NCBI RefSeq assembly: GCF_014750685.1
Contig: NZ_JAAXGE010000002.1
Location: 310,001 to 374,000 of the forward strand
From: Bacteroides sp. GM023
Lineage (GTDB): Bacteria; Bacteroidota; Bacteroidia; Bacteroidales; Bacteroidaceae
Direction: 5' to 3'
DNA length: 64,000 nt
Positions 18,001-25,493 of this stretch are shown here, piece by piece. Position 1 is the first letter of the stretch; every line of letters begins with the position of its first letter. The notes under the pieces were generated by a model that saw only the letters and a list, made by a program, of their open reading frames with translations, did no database searches and was not told where the DNA came from. Made by a program: the position numbers and the translations under genes.

Positions 18001-18672
18001 GACTATCCGGTACGCGCACTATTCTCCATACCCTTTGCGGGCTTGGATGAAAACGGAATACCGCAGTTTAATATTGATGGTAAAGTTACATCAACCGATA
18101 TTAATTTTCAGGAACGTGAAAAACTGGACTATCTGAAATATGAAGGTCCCACCGATCCAACCATCACAGGTAGTTTCGGAAATATTTTCACGTACAAAGG
18201 ATTTAAGCTAAACGTATTCATGACTTACTCTTTCGGTAATGTAGTTCGCCTGAACCCGTATTTCAACTTCAAATACACCGATTTAAGCGCTATGCCGCGT
18301 GAGTTCAAAAATCGCTGGACTCTCTCTGGAGATGAGACCAAAACTAATATACCTGTTATACTCAGCCGTCCGCAATATGAAGCAAACAGGACTATTTACA
18401 AGGCTTACAACGCTTATAACTATTCTACCGAACGCATTGCCAAAGGAGATTTCATTCGTATGAAGGAAATATCCGTCACTTACGATTTCCCGAAAAAATG
18501 GATTAATCCGGCTAAGATTTCAAACCTATCCCTGAAATTACAAGCCACTAACCTATTCTTAATCTACGCCGACAAGAAATTAAACGGTCAGGACCCCGAA
18601 TTCTTTAATACAGGTGGCGTCGCCTCTCCTGTCCCACGTCAGTTCACATTGACTGTAAGGCTAGGACTCTAA
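15082..18672 (+). CDS. SusC-type TonB-dependent transporter with N-terminal STN signalling domain
   Basis: The 1196-residue outer-membrane protein has a signal peptide (about 1-26), an STN (secretin/TonB short N-terminal) domain (about 32-105), a carboxypeptidase-regulatory-like domain (about 114-190; VKGVVISGDDNQPLIGATVL), a TonB box region and plug (about 191-340; LSEVVVTGMQ, KIRVRGATSIYGSSKPLWVV) and a 22-strand barrel ending in an aromatic-free RLGL end. The STN domain marks it as the signal-transducing partner of the FecR/ECF pair just upstream. It imports the ligand captured by the SusD lid encoded 39 nt downstream. With no glycosidase in the operon and a metallopeptidase-like gene, a peptide ligand is plausible. 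Confidence 0.95.
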   Translation: MRKNWNLLIVCFLCVLCFLPYQVNAQAQPQKKITIEFSNERLPSVLKRLEKISGYKILFTYDDVKKFTVSGSAKDKSIGQALDIILANKPLEYHIEDQFITITPKGPSKQAKVFNVKGVVISGDDNQPLIGATVLIKGSKSGVLTNMDGQFTIENVSNKSVLQFSYIGMKPQDLTPSPTMNVTLMPDVQTLSEVVVTGMQKMDKRLFTGATNQLTAENVKLDGLPDISRGLEGRAAGVSVQNVSGTFGTAPKIRVRGATSIYGSSKPLWVVDGVIMEDAIDVGPDDLSSGDAETLISSAIAGLNSDDIESFQILKDGSATSIYGARAMAGVIVVTTKKGKAGVSKISYTGEFTTRMIPKYNEFNIMNSQEQMGIYKEMEQKGWLSSGDLFRTKNSGVYGRMYKLIDQFDESNGQFGLMNTLSARNAYLQEAEMRNTDWFDILFSNNISQNHSVSITSGSEKSSFYASLSAMLDPGWYKQSEVKRYTANLNTSYNIYKNLSINIISSASYRKQQAPGTMNSSLDVASGEVTRDFDINPYSYALNTSRTLDPSIDYVANYAPFNILRELDNNYIELNVADVKFQGELKWKIIPELEVSALGAVRYQTSSQEHNILDDSNQAVAYRSGLDDATIRDENDWLYTNPDNPYALPISVLPEGGIYQRQDRKMLGLDFRTTLSWNHLFAEKHITNFFAGMEINDLQRSYSSFQGWGMQYAMGEIPSYVYQFFKQGIETGNKYYSLSHSQTRSVAGFANATYSYDGRYTINGTFRYEGTNRMGRSRSSRWLPTWNISGAWNVHEEKFFKSIEPTVTNLTLKASYSLTADRGPADVTNSQAIIRSFSPYRPFTDIQETGLYIEDLENSELTYEKKHELNLGIDIGFINNRINLSADWYTRNNYDLIGLIPTQGVGGSVYKFANVASMKSYGTEFTLSTKNIKNKDFSWTSDFIFSHAKNEVTELKGRTRMMELVAGNGFAREDYPVRALFSIPFAGLDENGIPQFNIDGKVTSTDINFQEREKLDYLKYEGPTDPTITGSFGNIFTYKGFKLNVFMTYSFGNVVRLNPYFNFKYTDLSAMPREFKNRWTLSGDETKTNIPVILSRPQYEANRTIYKAYNAYNYSTERIAKGDFIRMKEISVTYDFPKKWINPAKISNLSLKLQATNLFLIYADKKLNGQDPEFFNTGGVASPVPRQFTLTVRLGL

Positions 18673-18711
18673 AGATTAGTTATACTATTCCTATTATTCA
18701 GATAAAAAACA

Positions 18712-20268
18712 ATGGATATGAGACATAACAACATATTTTATACAATTCTACTAGGTTCAGTAATCAGTCTCAGCGCCTGTAACGATTTCCTAGATAAACT
18801 ACCGGATAACCGCACGGAACTGGATACGGAACAGAAAATAGCCAAACTGCTCGTTTCCGCCTATCCCAGTACGACAGTAAACGAACTATTTGAACTTTAC
18901 AGCGATAATACAGACGATAATGGACCCAAATACGCCTATTATCAGCTTTCCGAAGAAGAATGTTATAATTGGAAAGATACTCAGGAAGAGTATCAGGACA
19001 CCCCCAATTATCTATGGCAAGGCTACTATGAAGCGATTGCCGCCGCCAATATGGCACTGAAAGCCATTGAGGAAAGAGGGAATCCGGAATCACTGGCACC
19101 ACAACGTGGAGAAGCACTTGTATGCCGCGCATACTGTCACTTCATGTTGGCGAATGTTTTTTGTAATGCCTATAACTCACACGCATCACAGGAATTAGGA
19201 ATCCCTTATATGGAAGAAGTGGAAACAACTGTTCTTCCTCAATATAAACGCGGAACCTTGCAAGAAGTATATGAGAAAATAGAACGGGACTTATTGGCAA
19301 GTATTCCACTAATTTCGGATGACAGCTATTCTGTCCCCAAATATCATTTTACAAAGAAAGCTGCTTACGCTTTTGCAACACGTTTCTATCTCTACTATAT
19401 GCAGACGGACTTCTCCAATTGTGATAAAGTGATAGATTACGCAACCCGTGTGTTAGGTAACACTGCCGGTAATCAATTGCGAGACTGGGCAGCATGGGGT
19501 AAACTCACAGGAAATGATAATGTACAACCTGACGCCTATATCGCCTCAACCAACAAAGCCAATTTGCTTATCAGTAGCACGACTTCCAATTGGGGAGTTC
19601 TTCTGAGTAACTACACGGTCGGGAAACGTTATATGCACAACAAACTAATTGCAAGTTATGAAACGGTACAATCTTCCGGCCTATGGGGTAATGCAAACAA
19701 CCTGTATGTGAAGCCTTTTACCACGAGCGGATACGAGAGTAGCTTTGTTCGCAAAAGCGGATTATATGAAGGAGATTACCTTTACTATATGCCCATTCTT
19801 TTCAGTACAGATGAAATCCTGCTCTACCGGGCAGAAGCCTACGCTCTGAAAAAGAATTACAACCAGGCCGCAGCTGATATCACAACATGGCAGAAAGCAT
19901 ATACTAACAACAAAAGAACGCTTACTCCTGATATAATCAACGACTACTATAAGGATATGCCCTATTACAGCCCATTACAATCCATAACACCAAAGAAACG
20001 ATTGAACCCAGACTTTGCCATCGAAGAAGGTATGCAGGAAAATATACTCCAATGTATTCTCCACGTACGTCGTATCACAACTATGCACGAAGGACTCCGC
20101 TGGCCGGATATCAAACGCTATGGTATTGTCATTTACCGCCGGTTAGTCAGTGACGGCTATGGAACTGTTACGGACGAAATGCCGGTCAATGACCTGCGCC
20201 GTGCCATCCAGATTCCCAAAAGTGTGATTTTGGCCGGAATGCAACCCAATCCAAGAATTAACGAATAA
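18712..20268 (+). CDS. SusD/RagB-family outer-membrane lipoprotein
   Basis: A 518-residue lipoprotein (lipobox SLSAC, Cys near residue 23; acidic and Asp residues follow, compatible with surface export). The SusD pattern is clear: CNDFLDKLPDNRTELDT at the mature start, TPR-like helices (YEAIAAANMALKAIE, GEALVCRAYCHFMLANVF), and the C-terminal ILLYRAEAYALKKNYNQAA and GLRWPDIKRYGI. It closes over the STN-SusC barrel as the ligand-capturing lid. A second ATG at 18718 is equally possible as start. The next gene starts 18 nt downstream. Confidence 0.93.
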   Translation: MDMRHNNIFYTILLGSVISLSACNDFLDKLPDNRTELDTEQKIAKLLVSAYPSTTVNELFELYSDNTDDNGPKYAYYQLSEEECYNWKDTQEEYQDTPNYLWQGYYEAIAAANMALKAIEERGNPESLAPQRGEALVCRAYCHFMLANVFCNAYNSHASQELGIPYMEEVETTVLPQYKRGTLQEVYEKIERDLLASIPLISDDSYSVPKYHFTKKAAYAFATRFYLYYMQTDFSNCDKVIDYATRVLGNTAGNQLRDWAAWGKLTGNDNVQPDAYIASTNKANLLISSTTSNWGVLLSNYTVGKRYMHNKLIASYETVQSSGLWGNANNLYVKPFTTSGYESSFVRKSGLYEGDYLYYMPILFSTDEILLYRAEAYALKKNYNQAAADITTWQKAYTNNKRTLTPDIINDYYKDMPYYSPLQSITPKKRLNPDFAIEEGMQENILQCILHVRRITTMHEGLRWPDIKRYGIVIYRRLVSDGYGTVTDEMPVNDLRRAIQIPKSVILAGMQPNPRINE

Positions 20269-20286
20269 AGAGAGAGGAGGAAAAAT

Positions 20287-21186
20287 ATGAAAAAACAAAC
20301 CATATATATTATAATATGCATATTGAGCTTCAGTTTTGCAGCTTGCAATAATGACGATGATATAGATACCGGTCACAGTATCTTTACTGATATTCCGGTA
20401 GAAACAAACGCTTTCGACCAATGGTTGCTTAAGAACTACACGTATCCATACAACATCGACTTCAAGTATCGGATGCAAGATATTGAGAGCGACCAGAAAT
20501 ACAAGTTGGTACCGGCAGATTATGATAAAGCAGTTATGCTATCCAAAATCATCAAACACGTATGGATGGAAGCATATACCGAACTGGCAGGTCCTAATTT
20601 TGTACGCTCATATGTACCCAAGACATTCCATCTGATAGGTTCTCCGGCCTATGATAGTAGTGGTACAATGGTACTCGGTACAGCAGAAGGTGGAAAAAAA
20701 ATTACCCTCTACAATGTCAACGACTTGGATCTGAAAGTAATCGATATAACACTACTTAATAAATATTATTTCGAAACAATGCATCACGAGTTTGCACATA
20801 TCCTGCATCAGAAACGAAACTATGATCCTTCATTTGACAGAATCTGTGAAGGAAAATACATAGGGACGGACTGGTATCAGGAAGCAGACCGGGATGGAGG
20901 CAACACCAACGCATGGAAACAAGGCTTTGTCACAGCTTATTCCATGAGTGAAGCACGCGAAGACTTTGTTGAAAACATTGCCATGTATGTCACTCACAAT
21001 GAAGCATACTGGAACAATATGCTAGTCAAAGCCGGCGAAACCGGTGCAAGCATCATCAATGAGAAGTTCACCATTGTCTATACCTATATGCTTGAAACCT
21101 GGGGAATCAACCTCGACGATTTACGCGACATTGTATTACGTCGCCAACAGGAAATTCCCGCACTAGATTTAAGTACCATTGAATAA
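20287..21186 (+). CDS. Putative zinc-binding metallopeptidase lipoprotein
   Basis: The 299-residue product is a lipoprotein (lipobox FAAC followed by NNDDDID, an acidic surface-export signal). The HExxH zinc motif is present as H167-E168-F-A-H171 in MHHEFAHILHQK, and downstream acidic residues in REDFVENIAMYV could supply the third ligand and substrate pocket. This matches the family of putative zinc-binding metallopeptidases commonly found next to SusCD pairs in Bacteroides. It would sit on the cell surface and could trim a protein ligand for the neighbouring transporter. Proteolytic activity is inferred from the motif only. Confidence 0.82.
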   Translation: MKKQTIYIIICILSFSFAACNNDDDIDTGHSIFTDIPVETNAFDQWLLKNYTYPYNIDFKYRMQDIESDQKYKLVPADYDKAVMLSKIIKHVWMEAYTELAGPNFVRSYVPKTFHLIGSPAYDSSGTMVLGTAEGGKKITLYNVNDLDLKVIDITLLNKYYFETMHHEFAHILHQKRNYDPSFDRICEGKYIGTDWYQEADRDGGNTNAWKQGFVTAYSMSEAREDFVENIAMYVTHNEAYWNNMLVKAGETGASIINEKFTIVYTYMLETWGINLDDLRDIVLRRQQEIPALDLSTIE

Positions 21187-21198
21187 AAGTCTATGATT

Positions 21199-22560
21199 AT
21201 GAAGAAAATACTATATTTCCTGTTAGCTTTCTTATGTATAAGCTTACAGTCGTGTCTATATCAAGAAGACAGTTTTTTTGATGATTCTTCTGCCAACCGG
21301 GCTACAACAGATGTAGAACGATGCAGTGAGTTATTGAAGAACGCTCCCAATGGTTGGAAACTGGAATACTATGCCGGGAAAAACTATTCGATGGGTGGAA
21401 TTACATTACTCTGCAAGTTTGATGAGAAGAATGTAAGCATGATGTCCGAAATCGGCTCACGAAAGACAGAACCCGGAGTTGAGATTACCTCACTTTACAA
21501 AGTAGTCTTTGAACAAAGCACTATGCTGACATTCGACACTTTCAATGAATTGCTTCATTGTTTCTCCGAACCGATTTTAAGTCAGAATAGTAACTTTCAA
21601 GGGGATTATGAATTCGTAATCATGAGTGCTTCTGAAAATGAAATCATACTACAAGGAAAAAAACACCATAATAAAATGGTCATGACCCCAATGCAGGCAA
21701 ATACAGACTGGAGTACATATATCGCCAGTCTTAACAAAATAACCAACGAAGCTTTCCTCAATACTTATATATTAAAAGCCGGTGGAGAGAAAGTTGGAAA
21801 AATAGAACGCTATTCACGAGTTTTCAGTATTACTACTCAAACTGAATCCCAGGAAGCACCATTCGCTTACACCCCAGAAGGTTTCCATTTCCGCCAACCA
21901 ATTACTATCGGTGGGAAAGAACTACAGAACTTCAAGTGGAATAAGACAAGAATGGCATTTACCTGTACAGATACAGGTGCCGAACATATCAGCATAGAAG
22001 GAGTTTACCCGGAAGGATACAAAAAATATGAAGACTATACCGGATTTTATTACTTCTACTACAAAACTCTCAAAGTAGATGCTGAAGGCAATTTTGACTT
22101 TGTAGATGCCATGCCTTTTATTGTGCAGCTCAAACAACAAGTCGATCAGGAAAGCTATGTTATGTTAGGAGCCGATCTGGAAACAGACATCATTGTCAAT
22201 TATGAGAAATCAATCGGCAAACTGGTTTTAAGACCACAATATGCAGGTGATATTATAGGAAACGGACAGTATTACGGTACATACATCCTGGGAAACAATG
22301 AAGCATATGCATTACCTGCTCATATGGGAGCAGACTTCGGTCATATCGCATCTTACGTAGATGCCGATTACGGCCTAGTTGCCGAATCATCGACCGACGG
22401 CATATTATCTTTCGTTGAATATGGTACATTCTTCAGTTCGATAGTGGGTTCATCGGCTACCTCTTTTGTTCTGACAGCTTATAATTCAGAAAAATTCTCC
22501 AGCAGCACATACCTCGGTTATCTAAGCTGGATGGATTCTATCAAGTTAATGCCTTATTGA
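21199..22560 (+). CDS. DUF4302-type surface lipoprotein
   Basis: A lipoprotein of about 453 residues (LQSC lipobox; start chosen at the second ATG, 21199, giving MKKILYFLLAF; the ATG at 21193 adds two residues). The N-terminal pattern RATTDVERCSELLKNAPNGWKLEYY and MGGITLLCKFDEKNVSM is that of DUF4302 proteins, which recur in SusCD loci carrying the metallopeptidase gene seen upstream. No catalytic motif is visible. A role in ligand binding at the cell surface is inferred from location and lipidation. Confidence 0.78.
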   Translation: MKKILYFLLAFLCISLQSCLYQEDSFFDDSSANRATTDVERCSELLKNAPNGWKLEYYAGKNYSMGGITLLCKFDEKNVSMMSEIGSRKTEPGVEITSLYKVVFEQSTMLTFDTFNELLHCFSEPILSQNSNFQGDYEFVIMSASENEIILQGKKHHNKMVMTPMQANTDWSTYIASLNKITNEAFLNTYILKAGGEKVGKIERYSRVFSITTQTESQEAPFAYTPEGFHFRQPITIGGKELQNFKWNKTRMAFTCTDTGAEHISIEGVYPEGYKKYEDYTGFYYFYYKTLKVDAEGNFDFVDAMPFIVQLKQQVDQESYVMLGADLETDIIVNYEKSIGKLVLRPQYAGDIIGNGQYYGTYILGNNEAYALPAHMGADFGHIASYVDADYGLVAESSTDGILSFVEYGTFFSSIVGSSATSFVLTAYNSEKFSSSTYLGYLSWMDSIKLMPY

Positions 22561-22592
22561 AATTAAGTATAAGTAAACAGACAGATTAAAAT

Positions 22593-23651
22593 ATGAAACA
22601 AGTAATAAACATATTCCTATTCGTCCTCTGCTTCACTATTATCAGTTGCCATGACGATGATACCGTCGTTTCAGGGTTGACTATCATTAAAGCAGATACC
22701 AATCTGAAGGCAATCGGTGGAGAAGCAAGTATACAGATACAAGCTATTGGGGAAATCAAGGCTACATCAGATGTAGAATGGTGTCAGGTTGCAGAGGTGA
22801 CGACGGAAATCGTCAAACTCTCTGTTTTGGAGAATACAGATTATCCGGGTCGTTCCGCACAGATAATTATTACTAATGGCAATCAAACAGAACAGGTAAC
22901 TCTTATTCAGGAAGGTGCCATATTTATTTATAACAAGTCCGAACAAATACAAAGCACGAATAATGACGCAGCAGTCTTACCAATCAAACTGTCCAGTTCA
23001 TTTCCTATACAAGTACTGATACCGGAGAAAAATAAGAACTGGTTGTCATTCAATCCTTCTGCGGATGGTAATGGCGGAAGCTTTATTGTCAGTGAAAACA
23101 ATACAGGAGAAGCACGCGGCAGTGATGTCACCATAACAGCAGGAAAGCGTACATTAACTTATCAGGTATTGCAATATAATGCAGAAAATTTCGTTGGCAA
23201 CTGGAAAGGAACATACACAAATCAGGGATACCAATATAGTTTGCCCGAGGTTTCAATCTCGACACCGGATGAGAATGGAATATATACTATTTCCGGGCTT
23301 TATAAGACCAGTCTCTATGACTATAAAATACAAGCTACCTATCAAAACAATATGTTTAACGCAACAGCAGGACAGGAAGTAGGAAGCAATGTCTCGTCAG
23401 GTTTACCATTAACTGTATATTTCTGCATTGTTGATGGTACCGGTCTCCCCGTATGGACTCCTGACAATAGTATAGGTCTGATACCTGTCCTTTTATCCGA
23501 CGGTTCCTTTGTACTTGCATTTGCAGACAATGGCGGCATACCCGGTGGAGTAGCGGATAAAATCTCATTTGCCGGCTTTTTGGGAGAGCCCAGTTACTCT
23601 TCTTTCCAAGGTAATATCAGAATCCTGGGAAACTGCTTCTTTTTCAGATAA
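22593..23651 (+). CDS. BACON-domain lipoprotein with DUF4984-like C-terminus
   Basis: This 352-residue lipoprotein (IISC followed by HDDD) has a BACON domain at about residues 28-110 (KAIGGEASIQIQAIGEIKATSDVEWC, ending in TLIQEG), a second immunoglobulin-like segment (about 112-195) and a C-terminal beta-rich domain (about 200-352; NWKGTYTNQGYQYSLPEV) like the DUF4984 proteins found in this type of locus. BACON domains are beta-sandwich spacers or mucin/glycan-binding modules on Bacteroides surface proteins. Its operon position suggests an accessory ligand-binding protein of the SusCD complex. Confidence 0.72.
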   Translation: MKQVINIFLFVLCFTIISCHDDDTVVSGLTIIKADTNLKAIGGEASIQIQAIGEIKATSDVEWCQVAEVTTEIVKLSVLENTDYPGRSAQIIITNGNQTEQVTLIQEGAIFIYNKSEQIQSTNNDAAVLPIKLSSSFPIQVLIPEKNKNWLSFNPSADGNGGSFIVSENNTGEARGSDVTITAGKRTLTYQVLQYNAENFVGNWKGTYTNQGYQYSLPEVSISTPDENGIYTISGLYKTSLYDYKIQATYQNNMFNATAGQEVGSNVSSGLPLTVYFCIVDGTGLPVWTPDNSIGLIPVLLSDGSFVLAFADNGGIPGGVADKISFAGFLGEPSYSSFQGNIRILGNCFFFR

Positions 23652-23700
23652 GAGGAAGAGATAATAAACGACTAATATTAATCTTTTAATAAATTACAGT

Positions 23701-25284
23701 ATGACAAACAAGTACGCACACTTTTTCTTTAGTGCTTTATTAGCACTTTGTGTCATCACAAGTTGTGATGATAAAGATGACGATGCACCCGCAATGACAG
23801 TATCTTCCAATTCTGTCACCATTCTGGCTGCCGGCGGAGAAGAGTCTATTGAAATTACCACCAACCAGACTGAATGGACTGCAAAACGCCCTGACCTAGA
23901 CAACTGGTGTACCCTGAAAACAAATGGCAATACATTAAAGATCAGTGCATCTGCTAATGAAACAATAACCTCTCGTTCAACACTGGTTACAGTTACTGCA
24001 GGTGTTGGCACGAATGCTAAAACACAGGAAATCACAGTTACACAAAAAGCGGCCGATCCTTCCTTAGAGATTACAGGAACACCTGTCCATCTGGACGCAG
24101 CAGGAACCGCTGTTGAATTGACAGTCACTACGAACACAGGTATTTGGAATGCCAGCCGTCCCGACGCAGATACCTGGTGTGTCCTATCACAAGAAGGAGA
24201 TAAACTTACTGTTTCGGCAGAAGCTTATACAGTCAATGCAGAACGTAAGACCACCATTACAGTAACTTACGGAGAAGATGCTTCTCTTACTCCGAAAACA
24301 TTTGAAGTGACTCAACAAGGAGCAGCTCCAACGTACGCTATTCAAATACCGACAGACTTCTCAGAAGGTGATATTCAAAAGGTCATGTATAAGAATATAA
24401 AAGTTGCTGAAATCTGTAGAGAATATATCAGAATAGCATCAGCTTCTATTGACAAGCAAATGATTGTAATTTATCCAATGACAACGGAAGGAAAAACCGA
24501 CCTATCCAAAGGCTTTACTATTCCCGATGGTGGTTCAATTGTTTGGGATGTAGAAACTAACACATGTACCTATACTGCAGGAACCGAGTCAGCCCTGTCC
24601 AAAATCTATCTGGCAGACGGAGTATTCTCTGCAACTACTACAGCAAGTTCTCCAATCACAACCATTGTAGATGCAAATCTGCTAACAGATACCCGTCCTA
24701 ACGATACTAAATTCAATTATAAAATAGTAAAGATCGGTACACAATATTGGATGGCCGAAAATCTAAAAGCACAAACCTATTTAGATGGTACTGAGATTTT
24801 GCGCGTGACAGATGGTAAAGAATGGGATGCCAATAAAACAGGTGCATTTCGTCTTCCATTCTCCGATACACAAACATTCCTCACGCATGGAGCATATTAT
24901 CATGGATATACGATGTATAACGAAGCAGGTCTTGCACCGGAAGGATGGATCGTTCCGTCAGACGACGAATGGAATAAGTTAAGAAAATACATAAGTACAC
25001 CCTACGACACAAAATTGAAATCAGCTTCTACTTCTCATTGGAGTAATAAAGTCGGAACAAATATCACAGGATTTAATGCCTTATCCAGTGGATACTACAG
25101 TTCTGCAACCGGAGATACAGGAAGTGGTACTGATGTTTATTTTTGGAGTACAACCAAAACAAAGGATTGGTTAACAAGAGAAGAAGTACCGCATTACTAT
25201 CGCTTATCCAATGCTGCGGCTGGAATGCCAACTGACACCCATTCTTACAATTTCGGTCATTGTATTCGTTGTGTCAGAAAATAA
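23701..25284 (+). CDS. Lipoprotein with two BACON-like domains and a C-terminal FISUMP domain
   Basis: The 527-residue lipoprotein (ITSC followed by DDKDDD, a strong surface-export signal) contains two tandem BACON-like repeats (about 33-118 and 122-210, each with a Trp-Cys or Trp-Ala turn and a VTQ end). The C-terminal 180 residues fit the FISUMP (Fibrobacter succinogenes major paralogous) domain: YWMAENLKAQTYLDG, GLAPEGWIVPSDDEWNKL, FNALSSGYYSS, YFWSTTKT, and the terminal GHCIRCVRK. FISUMP is thought to be an extracellular adhesive or binding fold related to the formylglycine-enzyme/lectin-like shape. Last gene of the operon, before a strong hairpin terminator. Confidence 0.82.
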   Translation: MTNKYAHFFFSALLALCVITSCDDKDDDAPAMTVSSNSVTILAAGGEESIEITTNQTEWTAKRPDLDNWCTLKTNGNTLKISASANETITSRSTLVTVTAGVGTNAKTQEITVTQKAADPSLEITGTPVHLDAAGTAVELTVTTNTGIWNASRPDADTWCVLSQEGDKLTVSAEAYTVNAERKTTITVTYGEDASLTPKTFEVTQQGAAPTYAIQIPTDFSEGDIQKVMYKNIKVAEICREYIRIASASIDKQMIVIYPMTTEGKTDLSKGFTIPDGGSIVWDVETNTCTYTAGTESALSKIYLADGVFSATTTASSPITTIVDANLLTDTRPNDTKFNYKIVKIGTQYWMAENLKAQTYLDGTEILRVTDGKEWDANKTGAFRLPFSDTQTFLTHGAYYHGYTMYNEAGLAPEGWIVPSDDEWNKLRKYISTPYDTKLKSASTSHWSNKVGTNITGFNALSSGYYSSATGDTGSGTDVYFWSTTKTKDWLTREEVPHYYRLSNAAAGMPTDTHSYNFGHCIRCVRK

Positions 25285-25352
25285 TAAAGACATAGAGCTA
25301 GCGTGCTCAATATAAAACTAAATTCTCTCTTAAAATTAAGTTTTATTCTCAG

Positions 25353-25390
25353 AAGAGTTGTTTCCTTGAAGGAAACAACTCTTTGCTTTC
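25353..25390. terminator. Perfect 15-bp hairpin terminator after the ECF-SusCD operon
   Basis: Arms 25353-25367 (aagagttgtttcctt) and 25369-25383 are perfectly complementary around a single central G, followed by TTGCTTTC. It lies 69 nt after the FISUMP gene stop and upstream of the rnr promoter. A partial copy of the arm, ctaagagttg, recurs at about 25408-25417. Confidence 0.75.
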
Positions 25391-25434
25391 TTATCTTGAT
25401 TCTCTTCTAAGAGTTGATTTTTCTTTCCCCAAAG

Positions 25435-25465
25435 TTTCCATAAGGAAAATAATCCTATATCTTTG
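25435..25465 (+). promoter_or_regulatory. Promoter of rnr
   Basis: TTTC (25435-25438) and TATCTTTG (25458-25465, perfect TAnnTTTG) are separated by 19 nt, the normal spacing for the Bacteroides primary sigma factor. The ATG of rnr follows 29 nt later. Confidence 0.62.
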
Positions 25466-25493
25466 TAACTAGATATTTTTAAAAGACTACATT

